Shown: positions 35,771-44,203 of the stretch, one piece after another
Layout: the number at the start of each line of letters is the position of its first letter
Position numbering within the stretch: position 1 is the stretch's first letter
Origin: JANQPX01 sp039197065
GTDB lineage: Bacteria; Pseudomonadota; Alphaproteobacteria; Geminicoccales; Geminicoccaceae
Assembly (NCBI GenBank): GCA_039197065.1
Contig: JBCCUL010000002.1
Location: 186,001-250,000 of the forward strand
Direction: 5' to 3'
Length of the DNA stretch: 64,000 bases
Notes under the pieces: model-generated
The model's database searches: none
The model's input: only the letters and a program-made list of their open reading frames with translations
What the model was told of the DNA's origin: nothing
Program-made: the position numbers and the translations under genes

Positions 35771-36019
35771 TCAGTCACCGCTCGGCGCGTCGCCGTCGCC
35801 ATCTTTTTCCGGATCGAGCAGACGATGGAGATGAACCACGAAATAGCGCATATGCGCATTGTCCACCGTGCGCTGAGCAGCACCCCGCCAAGCCTCGCAG
35901 GCTTCCTTGTAGTTCGGATAGATGCCGACGATGTCCAGCTTTTCGACGTCGTCAAACTCGATGCCGTCGAGATCGGTAAGCTCGCCGCCGAAGACCAGAT
36001 GGAGAAGCTGTTCCGCCAT
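35771..36019 (-). CDS. DUF4170 domain protein
   Basis: 82 aa from ATG 36019 (an in-frame start at 36034 adds five residues). It matches the alphaproteobacterial DUF4170 pattern: QLLHLVFGGELTDLDGIEFDD, DIVGIYPNYKEACEAWRGAAQRTVDNAHMRYFVVHLHRLLDPE, with an acidic tail. Function is unknown. It heads the three-gene minus-strand unit with the AtzG- and AtzE-like genes (29-bp gap). Confidence 0.85.
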   Translation of the reverse strand: MAEQLLHLVFGGELTDLDGIEFDDVEKLDIVGIYPNYKEACEAWRGAAQRTVDNAHMRYFVVHLHRLLDPEKDGDGDAPSGD

Positions 36020-36167
36020 GAATTTCCCTTCCATTTCGCGAATCCTTTATTCGATGCATAGCCCTCGCGGCGGGGGCAGGCAATGCCATTGATTTCCCAA
36101 GCATTCCTGTTGCATTTCAGGGCGTCTCGCCTAGGCTGATCGGCAGAGACTTTTTAGGGAGACTGGG

Positions 36168-37151
36168 ATGAGACATACGATTTTGGCGGCCGCGGCCGTT
36201 ATGGGCATGGGCATCGGGGCTGCGGGCGCACAGGACTTCCAGCCGGCGATCATCTTCGACATGGGTGGCAAGTTCGACAAATCGTTCAACGAGGCCGCTT
36301 ACAATGGCGCCGAGCGCTTCAAGGAAGAGAGCGGCGTCGAGTATCTCGAATTTGAGGTGACCAACGAGAGCCAGCGGGACCAGGCGCTTCGGCGTATGGC
36401 CAGGCGCGGGGCGACGATCGTGGTGGCCGTCGGCTTCTCCCAGGCGACCCCGCTCGATGCGGTCTCGCAGGAATTCCCTGACACCAAGTTCACCATCATC
36501 GATAGCGTGGTCGAGCAGCCCAACGTGCAGTCCGTGGTGTTCAAGGAGCATGAAGGCTCGTTCCTTGTCGGCATGGCCGCGGCGCTTAAGTCCGAGACCG
36601 GCAAGGTCGGTTTCGTCGGCGGCATGGACATCCCGCTGATCCGCAACTTCGCGCATGGCTACGAGCAGGGCGTGAAGCATGTGAACCCGGAGGCCGAGGT
36701 GTTCGTCAACATGACCGGCACAACGCCTGCCGCCTGGAACGATCCGGCCAAAGGCGCCGAGCTTGCCCAGAGCCAGTTCGACCGCGGCGCCGATGTGGTC
36801 TACGCGGCGGCGGGCGCCACGGGGCTTGGTGTTCTGCAGACGGCAGCCGATAGCGGAAAATTCTCGATCGGCGTCGACAGCAACCAGAACTATCTGCATC
36901 CGGGCTCGGTCCTGACCTCGATGCTGAAGCGGGTCGATGTCGCCGTCTATGACGCGTTCAAGGGCGCTCAGGACGACACCTGGGAACCGATCACCAAGAA
37001 TATGGGGCTTGCCGAAGAAGGTGTCGGCTACTCGCTCGACGAGCATAACGAGGCGCTGATCGACGACGGCATGCAGACCGAACTCGAAGACGCCAAGGCC
37101 AAGATCATCGCCGGCGAACTGGAGGTCACCGACTACTACTCCACCCAGTAG
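36168..37151 (+). CDS. BMP-family nucleoside-binding protein of ABC transporter
   Basis: 327-aa periplasmic binding protein with a signal peptide (MRHTILAAAAVMGMGIGAAGAQ, cleavage near residue 21). Family features are IIFDMGGKFDKSFNEAAYNGAERF, VGFSQATPLD, FVGGMDIPLIRNFAHGYEQGVKH, FDRGADVVYAAAGATGLGV and GVDSNQNYLHPGSVLTSM. BMP/PnrA-type proteins bind purine and pyrimidine nucleosides. First gene of the nucleoside operon; it is divergent from the DUF4170 gene across a 148-bp region that presumably holds the promoter. No regulator gene is adjacent. Confidence 0.93.
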   Translation: MRHTILAAAAVMGMGIGAAGAQDFQPAIIFDMGGKFDKSFNEAAYNGAERFKEESGVEYLEFEVTNESQRDQALRRMARRGATIVVAVGFSQATPLDAVSQEFPDTKFTIIDSVVEQPNVQSVVFKEHEGSFLVGMAAALKSETGKVGFVGGMDIPLIRNFAHGYEQGVKHVNPEAEVFVNMTGTTPAAWNDPAKGAELAQSQFDRGADVVYAAAGATGLGVLQTAADSGKFSIGVDSNQNYLHPGSVLTSMLKRVDVAVYDAFKGAQDDTWEPITKNMGLAEEGVGYSLDEHNEALIDDGMQTELEDAKAKIIAGELEVTDYYSTQ

Positions 37152-37172
37152 GCTCGGGGCGGATCTCCTTTG

Positions 37173-38768
37173 ATGGGTTCCGATGACCCAGCAGCTGGGC
37201 GAGGTCCAATAACGCCCGGCGGCGCTGCCGCCCGAAGTCCAGTAGCGCCTGAAGGCGCTGCCTTCGCTATTGAGCTTAGGGGGGTGAACAAGAGCTTTGG
37301 ACCGGTGCATGCGAACCGGGACATCGATCTTGCGATCCCCCAAGGCTCGATCCATGGCGTCATCGGCGAGAACGGCGCTGGCAAATCGACCCTGATGAAC
37401 ATCCTCTACGGCTTCTATCAGGCCGACAGCGGGGACATCCTGGTCGACGGCAAGTTGCAAAAAATCCGAACGCCTGAGGATGCGATTGCCGCCGGCATCG
37501 GCATGGTGCATCAGCATTTCATGCTGGTGGAGCCCTTCACCGCGCTCGAAAACCTGCTGCTGGGGGCTGAGGGCGGGTTCACGCTGGACGCCGGCATCGA
37601 AAAGGCGCGTGCGGACATTGTCGAGCTGGAGCGGGACTACGGCCTGGAGGTCGACCTGGACGCCAAGGTCGCGGACCTTCCGGTTGGCGTGCAGCAGCGG
37701 GTGGAGATCCTTAAAGCGCTGTTTCGCGGCGCGAAGATCCTGATCCTGGACGAGCCCACTGGCGTGCTGACGCCGCAGGAGGCGGATCACCTCTTTCGCA
37801 TCCTCGAAAACCTGAAGGCCCAAGGGCGCACCGTCGTCCTGATCACCCACAAACTCCGTGAGATCATGGCGGCGACCGACAATGTCTCGATCATGCGCCA
37901 GGGCCAGATGGTGGCGCATCGCAAGACCTCGGAGACCTCGACCGAAGAGCTGGCCGAGCTGATGGTCGGAAGGAAAGTCCTCCTCCGCGTCGACAAGGGG
38001 GCGGCGCGCCCCGGCGCTGACGTGCTTTCGGTGCGTGATCTGTCTGTCCGTGATCCCGCGGGCGTGCAGCGGGTGAAGGGCGTCAGCTTCGACGTGCGCG
38101 CCGGCGAGATCGTCGGCATCGCAGGCGTTGCCGGCAATGGCCAATCCGAGCTACTGGAAGCGCTGACCGGGATCAGATCGTTCGAGAGCGGCAGCGTCAG
38201 CATTGCCGGCCAACGTTTGGCCGCCCACCCGGAGGGCCGGCCGGAGAAGCTCGGGCATGTGCCGGAGGACCGCCTACGCATGGGGCTGGTGCGCGGCTTC
38301 AGCGCCCATGAAAACGCGATCCTCGGTTATCATCACGAGGAGGCCTACTGCAAAAAGGGATTCCTCGAACGTCTCGACATCGTCAAGACCACGCGCGCCT
38401 GGATGCAGGCCTACGACGTGCGCCCGGAGAACCCGGATCTGAACGCCGAGTCCTTCTCGGGCGGCAATCAGCAAAAGCTGGTGCTGGCGCGCGAGATGGA
38501 GCATGACCCGGCTCTTTTGGTGATCGGCCAGCCGACCCGTGGCGTCGACATCGGCGCGATCGAGTTCATTCACAAGCGCCTGATCGCGATGCGCGATGCG
38601 GGGAAGGCGGTGCTGCTGGTCTCCGTCGAGCTGGACGAGGTGCTGTCGCTCGCCGATCGCATCCTGGTGATGTTCGACGGCGTCTTCACCGGCGAGCTTG
38701 CCGCAGCCGAGGCGGATGAGCGCAAGATCGGCCTCCTTATGGCCGGCGTTGCCGAGGATGCAGCCTGA
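37173..38768 (+). CDS. Nucleoside ABC transporter ATPase (double domain)
   Basis: 531 aa with two ABC domains. The first has Walker A GENGAGKST, signature LPVGVQQRVEILKAL and Walker B ILILDEPTG; the second has the degenerate GVAGNGQSE typical of BMP/CUT2-type ATPases and the signature FSGGNQQKLVLARE. The domain proper begins only at about residue 32 (AIELRGVNKSFG). The preceding residues are two tandem 11-residue repeats encoded by palindromic DNA (see 37204-37269). No start codon lies between the repeat and the domain except GTG 37284, which is inside the conserved fold, so the repeat is probably translated. Confidence 0.92.
   Translation: MGSDDPAAGRGPITPGGAAARSPVAPEGAAFAIELRGVNKSFGPVHANRDIDLAIPQGSIHGVIGENGAGKSTLMNILYGFYQADSGDILVDGKLQKIRTPEDAIAAGIGMVHQHFMLVEPFTALENLLLGAEGGFTLDAGIEKARADIVELERDYGLEVDLDAKVADLPVGVQQRVEILKALFRGAKILILDEPTGVLTPQEADHLFRILENLKAQGRTVVLITHKLREIMAATDNVSIMRQGQMVAHRKTSETSTEELAELMVGRKVLLRVDKGAARPGADVLSVRDLSVRDPAGVQRVKGVSFDVRAGEIVGIAGVAGNGQSELLEALTGIRSFESGSVSIAGQRLAAHPEGRPEKLGHVPEDRLRMGLVRGFSAHENAILGYHHEEAYCKKGFLERLDIVKTTRAWMQAYDVRPENPDLNAESFSGGNQQKLVLAREMEHDPALLVIGQPTRGVDIGAIEFIHKRLIAMRDAGKAVLLVSVELDEVLSLADRILVMFDGVFTGELAAAEADERKIGLLMAGVAEDAA
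37204..37269 (+). repeat. Tandem 33-bp palindromic unit inside the ATPase N-terminus
   Basis: Two 33-bp units (37204-37236, 37237-37269) both start GTCCARTARCGCC. Each holds a 6-bp hairpin with the loop GCT: GGCGGC-GCT-GCCGCC (37218-37232) and GAAGGC-GCT-GCCTTC (37251-37265). Two stem pairs differ with compensation on both sides. Outer bases CAATAACG and CGCTATTG can pair across both units. In frame they encode GPITPGGAAAR and SPVAPEGAAFA. Confidence 0.7.
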
Positions 38769-39877
38769 TGGCGGCGAGGGGTGAGCTTCCGGGTTGGGTC
38801 AATCTTGGCTTGTTGCCGCTCCTCAATCTGACCGCTGCGTTCCTCGTTTCCGGCGTGATCGTCTTGATCCTCGGCGAGAACCCGATCGAAGCGGTGCGCC
38901 TCCTCCTGTTCGGCGCGTTCGGTTATGGGGAAGCGATCGGCTACACGCTCTTCTATGCGACCAACTTCATCTTCACCGGCCTTGCGGTCGCCATCGCCTT
39001 CCATTGCGGGCTCTTCAACATCGGCGGCGAGGGTCAGGCCTATGTCGCCGGCCTCGGCGTCACCCTGGTCGGCCTCTATCTCGGCTTCTTGCCCTTCATT
39101 CTGGTCCTGCCGATCGCCATCATCGCGGCCGCGGCGTTCGGCGGGTTCTGGGCGTTCATCCCAGGCTGGCTGCAGGCGAAACGGGGCAGCCACGTCGTCA
39201 TCACCACCATCATGTTCAACTTCATCGCAGCCGCGCTGATGACCTATATGGTGGTGAACGTGCTGATCAAGCCGGGCTCACAGATCCCGGAAAGCGACCG
39301 TTTCGCACCGAGCACAGTGCTTCCTCGGATGGACGAGATGCTCGCAGCGGTGGGCATGGAGATCAGCCGGTCGCCGCTGAACCTGTCCTTCATTATCGCG
39401 CTGATCGCCGCCTTCGCCTTTTGGGCGTTCATCTGGAAGACCAAATGGGGCTATGCGCTTCGCGTGGTCGGTCGGAACGAGCATGCCGCGGTCTATGGCG
39501 GCATTTCGCCGGCAAAACAGATCATGATCGCCATGACCATCTCGGGCGCGCTTGCGGCAGGCGTTGCGCTGAATGAACTCCTGGGCTCGCAGCACCGCCT
39601 GATCCTGAACTTCCCGAGTGGCTTCGGCTTCGTTGGCATCGCGGTCGCCTTGATGGGGCGAAACCATCCCGTCGGCATCATCCTGGCCTCCCTGCTGTTC
39701 GGCGCCCTCTATCAGGGCGGCTCCGAGCTTTCCTTCGACATGCCGACCATCAGCCGGGATATGGTCGTGGTCATCCAGGGCCTGGTCATCCTGTTCGCGG
39801 GTGCGCTCGAGCACATGTTCCGGCCGACCTTGGTCGCGTTGTTCGCAAGGTCCGATCCGGCGGAGGCGTCGGCCTGA
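38768..39877 (+). CDS. Nucleoside ABC transporter permease 1
   Basis: 369-aa inner-membrane permease of the BMP-type (YufP-like) group, about 9-10 helices. Conserved segments: FNIGGEGQAYVAGLG, FWAFIPGWLQAKRGSHVVITTIMFNFIA, LRVVGRNEHAAVYGGIS and FGFVGIAVALMGRNHPVGI. Its ATG overlaps the last base of the ATPase stop (TGATG), and its own stop overlaps the next start the same way, so the operon is translationally coupled. Confidence 0.92.
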   Translation: MAARGELPGWVNLGLLPLLNLTAAFLVSGVIVLILGENPIEAVRLLLFGAFGYGEAIGYTLFYATNFIFTGLAVAIAFHCGLFNIGGEGQAYVAGLGVTLVGLYLGFLPFILVLPIAIIAAAAFGGFWAFIPGWLQAKRGSHVVITTIMFNFIAAALMTYMVVNVLIKPGSQIPESDRFAPSTVLPRMDEMLAAVGMEISRSPLNLSFIIALIAAFAFWAFIWKTKWGYALRVVGRNEHAAVYGGISPAKQIMIAMTISGALAAGVALNELLGSQHRLILNFPSGFGFVGIAVALMGRNHPVGIILASLLFGALYQGGSELSFDMPTISRDMVVVIQGLVILFAGALEHMFRPTLVALFARSDPAEASA

Positions 39878-40848
39878 TGGATTTTTTTCTGCAAGCCGTT
39901 CTTCTCTCGGACAGCACGATCAGGCTTGCCATACCGCTCATCCTCGCCTCGCTTGCCGGCCTCTTCGCCGAGCGTTCCGGCGTGGTCGATATCGGCCTCG
40001 AGGGCAAGATGCTGGGCGCTGCCTTCGCCGCGGCGTCCGCCGCCTTCGTCACCGGCTCGGCGCTGGCCGGCCTGTGCATGGGCATCCTCGTCTCGATCTG
40101 CCTTTCCATGATCCACGGCTTTGCCTGCATCACCCATCGGGGCGATCAGGTGGTCTCGGGCATGGCGCTTAACATCATGGTTGCGGGCCTGGGTCCGACG
40201 CTCGCCGAAGCCTGGTTTCGCCAGGGCGGACGCACGCCAAGCATCGATGCGGAGGCGCGCTTTCGCGGCATCACGCTGCCGTTTGCCGAGGCTGTGAGGG
40301 ACGTGCCGGTGATCGGTCTTCTCTATAGTGAGCTGATCTCGGGCCACAATATCCTGGTCTATCTGACGGCGATCATCGTCCCGCTGGTCGCCTGGATCGT
40401 CTACAAGACCCGCTTCGGCCTTCGTCTGCGCGCCGTCGGCGAAAACCCGAGCGCTGTCGACACCGCAGGCATCAGCGTCACAGCCATGCGCTACAAAGCA
40501 CTCCTCTTCACCGGCGTGCTCTGCGGCATTGCCGGCGCCTATCTCTCGACAGCGCACGGCTCCTCCTTCATTCGGGACATGACTGCCGGCAAAGGCTATC
40601 TGGCGCTCGCCGCCCTGATCTTTGCGAAATGGCGGCCCGTGCCCGCCCTTCTCGCCTGCCTGCTCTTCGCCTTCACCGATGCTGTCCAGGTCCGCCTCCA
40701 AGGCGTTCCCTTGCCCATTGTCGGCGAGATCCCGACCCAGGCCATTCAGGCCTTGCCCTATATCGCGACCGTCCTGCTGCTCGCTGGTTTCGTCGGCCGC
40801 GCGGTGGCGCCGAAGGCGATCGGTCAGCCCTATGTGAAGGAGCGATGA
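39877..40848 (+). CDS. Nucleoside ABC transporter permease 2
   Basis: 323-aa permease (YufQ-like), about 8-9 helices. Family segments: IPLILASLAGLFAERSGVVDIGLEGKMLGAAF, DQVVSGMALNIM, LRLRAVGENPSAVDTAGISV and GKGYLALAALIFAKWRP. It forms the channel together with the previous permease. The stop overlaps the start of the Cdd-PNP fusion as ATGA (40845-40848). Confidence 0.92.
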   Translation: MDFFLQAVLLSDSTIRLAIPLILASLAGLFAERSGVVDIGLEGKMLGAAFAAASAAFVTGSALAGLCMGILVSICLSMIHGFACITHRGDQVVSGMALNIMVAGLGPTLAEAWFRQGGRTPSIDAEARFRGITLPFAEAVRDVPVIGLLYSELISGHNILVYLTAIIVPLVAWIVYKTRFGLRLRAVGENPSAVDTAGISVTAMRYKALLFTGVLCGIAGAYLSTAHGSSFIRDMTAGKGYLALAALIFAKWRPVPALLACLLFAFTDAVQVRLQGVPLPIVGEIPTQAIQALPYIATVLLLAGFVGRAVAPKAIGQPYVKER

Positions 40849-42053
40849 AGGACCTCCTGGACGCGGCTCGGCAGGCCTACGAGCAGGCCTATGCGCCCTA
40901 TTCGAACTTCCAGGTCGGCGCGGCCCTACGAGCGCCATCAGGGCGAATCTATGTCGGCGCCAATGTTGAGAATGCTGCTTATCCCATCGGCAATTGCGCC
41001 GAGCCCAGCGCTATCGCCGCGATGATCGCCGCAGGCGAGCGGCGGATCACCGAGTGCGCCGTCGTCGCGGCCGGTGAGCGTCTTTGCACGCCCTGCGGCG
41101 GCTGCCGCCAGCGTCTCGCCGAATTCGCAGGTCCGGATCTCAAAATCCACCTTGGCAGCCCCGATGGTTATCGCCAGACGCTGACGCTCGGCGAACTTCT
41201 CCCCTATGCATTTGATCTCGAAGAAGGTGATGAGACCCCGATGGAGGCCAAAGAGCTTCACGATCGCGCCGCTGATGTCGTTAGAGCAAGGATACCGGAT
41301 GCCGCACCACGCGTCGGCCTCATCCTCGGCTCGGGCCTTGGCGGTTTCGCTGACGGCATCGAGGCTGGCACGGCGATCGACTATGCGGATCTGCCCGGCT
41401 TCCCGCAGCCGAGCGTCGAGGGCCATGGCGGCCGTCTCGTGCTTGGAACCGTCGGCGGCCTGAAGGTCGCCTGCCTGCAGGGGCGCGTTCACCTCTATGA
41501 GGGCGTGCCCGTGCAGGCGATCTTGCCGATGATCCGGACGCTGCGGGCGATTGGCTGCGAGACGCTGATCGTCACCAACGCCGCGGGCTCCCTTCGTGAA
41601 GACGTCGGCCCCGGCTCCCTGGTCCTGATCGAGGACCACATCAACATGCTCGGCCAAAACCCCCTAACAGGGGCGGTCAGGGACCGATTTCTTGACTTGT
41701 CCGAAGCTTATGACAAAGGCTATCGTGAGCGTGTTCAATTGGTTGCGGCGCGTGAACAGATCGAGCTTGCGACCGGCGTCTATCTCGCGACACCGGGCCC
41801 GAGCTTCGAAACGCCTGCCGAAATCCGGGCGTTCAAGGCTCTCGGCGCCGATCTGGTCGGCATGTCCACGGTCCCTGAAGTGATCGCCGCCCGCCATGCC
41901 GGTCTTGACGTGATCGGCTTTTCGATCGTCACCAATCTGGCGGCCGGCATGAGCGGCAACGCCTTGAGCCATAACGAAACGTTAAGTGAAGCCGGTGCCG
42001 CCGGCGCCAAGCTTTCGCGGCTGCTGACCGCCTTTTGCAAGGAGCTGGCCTGA
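40845..42053 (+). CDS. Cytidine deaminase-purine nucleoside phosphorylase fusion
   Basis: 402 aa in a single frame. Residues 1-130 are a complete cytidine deaminase: YAPYSNFQVGAAL, the zinc site NCAEPSAI (Cys-Ala-Glu) and PCGGCRQ, ending LGELLPYAF, where free Cdd proteins normally stop. After a short acidic linker (DLEEGDETPM), residues 133-402 are a complete class I PNP: GLILGSGLGGFAD, LPGFPQPSVEGHGG, LQGRVHLYEG, VTNAAGSL, GPSFETPAEIRAFKALGADLVGMSTVPE, and NLAAGMSG. An ATG at 41242 opens the PNP part and could allow a separate product. The enzyme deaminates cytidine and phosphorolyses purine nucleosides from the upstream transporter. Confidence 0.88.
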   Translation: MKDLLDAARQAYEQAYAPYSNFQVGAALRAPSGRIYVGANVENAAYPIGNCAEPSAIAAMIAAGERRITECAVVAAGERLCTPCGGCRQRLAEFAGPDLKIHLGSPDGYRQTLTLGELLPYAFDLEEGDETPMEAKELHDRAADVVRARIPDAAPRVGLILGSGLGGFADGIEAGTAIDYADLPGFPQPSVEGHGGRLVLGTVGGLKVACLQGRVHLYEGVPVQAILPMIRTLRAIGCETLIVTNAAGSLREDVGPGSLVLIEDHINMLGQNPLTGAVRDRFLDLSEAYDKGYRERVQLVAAREQIELATGVYLATPGPSFETPAEIRAFKALGADLVGMSTVPEVIAARHAGLDVIGFSIVTNLAAGMSGNALSHNETLSEAGAAGAKLSRLLTAFCKELA

Positions 42054-42054
42054 T

Positions 42055-42843
42055 ATGGCCATCAGAGACGACGATCTCATTCAAGCCGCGGCAGGCGTCG
42101 AGGCGACGTCTGAGGCGGCGGCGCGCATTCTGCCGCTGGTCGACCTTACGTCGCTGAGCGGCGAGGAGACCGATGCCGATATCGAGGCGCTGGTCGACCG
42201 CGGCATGGCCAAGGGTGTTGCCGCCGTTTGCGTCTATCCGAAGTTTGTAAGTTCAGCCCGTCGCCGCTTGGCGACCGACCCTGTCGGGCTTGCCTCGGTG
42301 GTCAATTTCCCTGACGGCAGCGACGACATTTCCCGCGCGATCGAGGAGACGGCAGCGATCATCGCGGACGGCGCTGACGAGATCGACATGGTCGCCCCGC
42401 TCGATGCGATCATGGAAGGCGATGTCGGGCTGGTCACGGAAATGGTCGAGGCTGTAAAGGACGTCGCGGATGGCCGAATGGTCAAGGTCATCCTGGAAAC
42501 CGGCCGTCTCGAAGACCCGGCGCGCATCACCTCGGCGGCGCGCGCTGCTGTTATGGTCGGCGCCGACATGTTGAAGACCTCCACCGGCAAGACGCCGATA
42601 GGCGCCCGTCTGGAGGACGCGGCGGTGCTGCTGGCGGTCATCGAGGAGGCCGAGGGCCGTGTCGGCCTGAAGCTCTCCGGCGGCATCCGCAGCGTCAGGT
42701 ACGCAGCCGGGTATCTTTATCTGATCGAGCATTTCATGACGCCTGGCTGGGTATCACCGAAGACCGTGCGCTTTGGCGCGTCCAGTCTGCTGGACGATCT
42801 GGAGAGGGTGCTTTCGGCACCGGATTCCGATGCGTGGGACTAA
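42055..42843 (+). CDS. deoC: Deoxyribose-phosphate aldolase
   Basis: 262 aa. Splits 2-deoxyribose-5-phosphate into acetaldehyde and glyceraldehyde-3-phosphate. Family landmarks are VDLTSLSGEETDADI, VCVYPKFV, VVNFPDGSDDI, DEIDMVAPLDAIMEGD, KVILETGRL, and the Schiff-base lysine in MLKTSTGKTPIGA (about 181-193), followed by GLKLSGGIRS. It starts one base after the fusion gene stop and overlaps deoA by 14 bp. It completes the use of deoxyribose from nucleosides. Confidence 0.94.
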   Translation: MAIRDDDLIQAAAGVEATSEAAARILPLVDLTSLSGEETDADIEALVDRGMAKGVAAVCVYPKFVSSARRRLATDPVGLASVVNFPDGSDDISRAIEETAAIIADGADEIDMVAPLDAIMEGDVGLVTEMVEAVKDVADGRMVKVILETGRLEDPARITSAARAAVMVGADMLKTSTGKTPIGARLEDAAVLLAVIEEAEGRVGLKLSGGIRSVRYAAGYLYLIEHFMTPGWVSPKTVRFGASSLLDDLERVLSAPDSDAWD

Positions 42844-44170
42844 AGCGGCGACGCCGTTCCTCCCGCAAGAGGTCATCAGGAAAAAGCGCGACGGGTTGAG
42901 CCTCGATCCCGCCGAGATCGGCGATTTCATCGCTGGGCTGACATCAGGCGCTGTGACCGAGGGGCAGGCCGCCGCGCTCGCCATGGCCGTCTTCTTCAAC
43001 GGCATGCAGGCCGAAGAAACCGTGGCGCTGACGCTTGCCATGCGCGATAGCGGATCGACCCTGTCCTGGCAGAACCTGGACGGGCCGGTGCTGGACAAGC
43101 ACTCCACCGGTGGCATCGGCGACAAGGTCAGCCTGATCCTCGCCCCGCTGATCGCGGCGATCGGCGGCTACGTGCCGATGATTTCGGGCCGCGGCCTCGG
43201 CCATACCGGCGGCACCCTCGACAAGCTGGACAGCATTCCCGGCTACGACACCAGGGTCGCCCTGGAGCGCTTACGCTTCGCGGTGCGTGAGGCGGGCTGT
43301 GCGATCGTGGGGCAGACGGCGGAGCTGGCGCCGGCCGATGGGCGCATCTATTCGATCCGTGATGTGACCGCGACCGTCGACATCGCGCCGATGATCGTCG
43401 CCTCGATTCTGTCGAAGAAACTGGCTGCCGGCCTGTCCGGCCTGGTGATGGATGTGAAAGTCGGCTCCGGCGCTTTCCTGCCGTCGATGGAGGACGCCCG
43501 GTCGCTCGCGGGTGATCTGGTCAATGTCGCCAAGGGCGCCGGGCTTCCCTGCAAGGCTGTCCTGACCGACATGAACCAGTGCCTCGGCCATACCGCCGGC
43601 AATGCTCTCGAAGTGCACGAATCTATCGACTTCCTCACAGGCACGTCCAGGGAGCCGCGCCTCGCGGCCGTTACGATGGCGCTGGCTGCAAGGCTTGCGG
43701 TGCTGGGCGGGCTTGCCGGCAGTGCCGATGAGGTAAAGGCGATGCTGACCAAGGCGCTGGATGAGGGCAGGGCAGCTGCGCATTTCCAGAAGATGGTCAC
43801 TGCACTCGGCGGCCCTGGTGATCTGATCGAGGAGCCGGAACGCCATCTGCCGGCGGCACCCGTGCAGCGGCCAGTCGTCTTTGAGACGGAGGGACATGTC
43901 GCTGCGATCGACGCCCGCGCGCTCGGCCTTTCGATCATCGAACTCGGCGGCGGACGCACACGCCCTGAGGACAGCATCGATCCGCGCGTCGGTCTGTCGT
44001 CGATGCTCGGCATCGGCGATGAGGTGCGAAAAGACCGCCCGTTTGCGATCATTCATGCCGCCACCCAGCCTGATGCCGAGCGGGCGGAAGCCCGGCTCAA
44101 AGCAGCCGTCACCCTCGCCGATGCAGGGGAGGTTTCAGCATCCTCACCCGTTCTGGAGGAAATCGGCTAG
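42830..44170 (+). CDS. deoA: Thymidine phosphorylase
   Basis: 446 aa from ATG 42830 (the frame is open further upstream within deoC). Phosphorolyses thymidine and deoxyuridine. Conserved segments: FLPQEVIRKKRDG, GAVTEGQAAALAMAVFFNGM, the phosphate-binding LDKHSTGGIGDKVSLILAP, MISGRGLGHTGGTLDKLDSIPG, SIMSKKLAAG-like SILSKKLAAGL, and DVKVGSGAFL. Last gene of the operon; the convergent methyltransferase ends 33 bp later. No glycosylase or regulator gene follows. Confidence 0.95.
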   Translation: MRGTKAATPFLPQEVIRKKRDGLSLDPAEIGDFIAGLTSGAVTEGQAAALAMAVFFNGMQAEETVALTLAMRDSGSTLSWQNLDGPVLDKHSTGGIGDKVSLILAPLIAAIGGYVPMISGRGLGHTGGTLDKLDSIPGYDTRVALERLRFAVREAGCAIVGQTAELAPADGRIYSIRDVTATVDIAPMIVASILSKKLAAGLSGLVMDVKVGSGAFLPSMEDARSLAGDLVNVAKGAGLPCKAVLTDMNQCLGHTAGNALEVHESIDFLTGTSREPRLAAVTMALAARLAVLGGLAGSADEVKAMLTKALDEGRAAAHFQKMVTALGGPGDLIEEPERHLPAAPVQRPVVFETEGHVAAIDARALGLSIIELGGGRTRPEDSIDPRVGLSSMLGIGDEVRKDRPFAIIHAATQPDAERAEARLKAAVTLADAGEVSASSPVLEEIG

Positions 44171-44203
44171 ACCGGATCCCGATCAGGCGTCTCTGTGGAC
44201 TCC

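Noticed and set aside
34337..36061. 574-codon plus-strand frame
   Set aside because: Antisense to the amidase, AtzG and DUF4170 genes; no recognisable domain.
36117..38144. 675-codon minus-strand frame
   Set aside because: Antisense to the BMP protein and ATPase genes, whose motifs are unmistakable.
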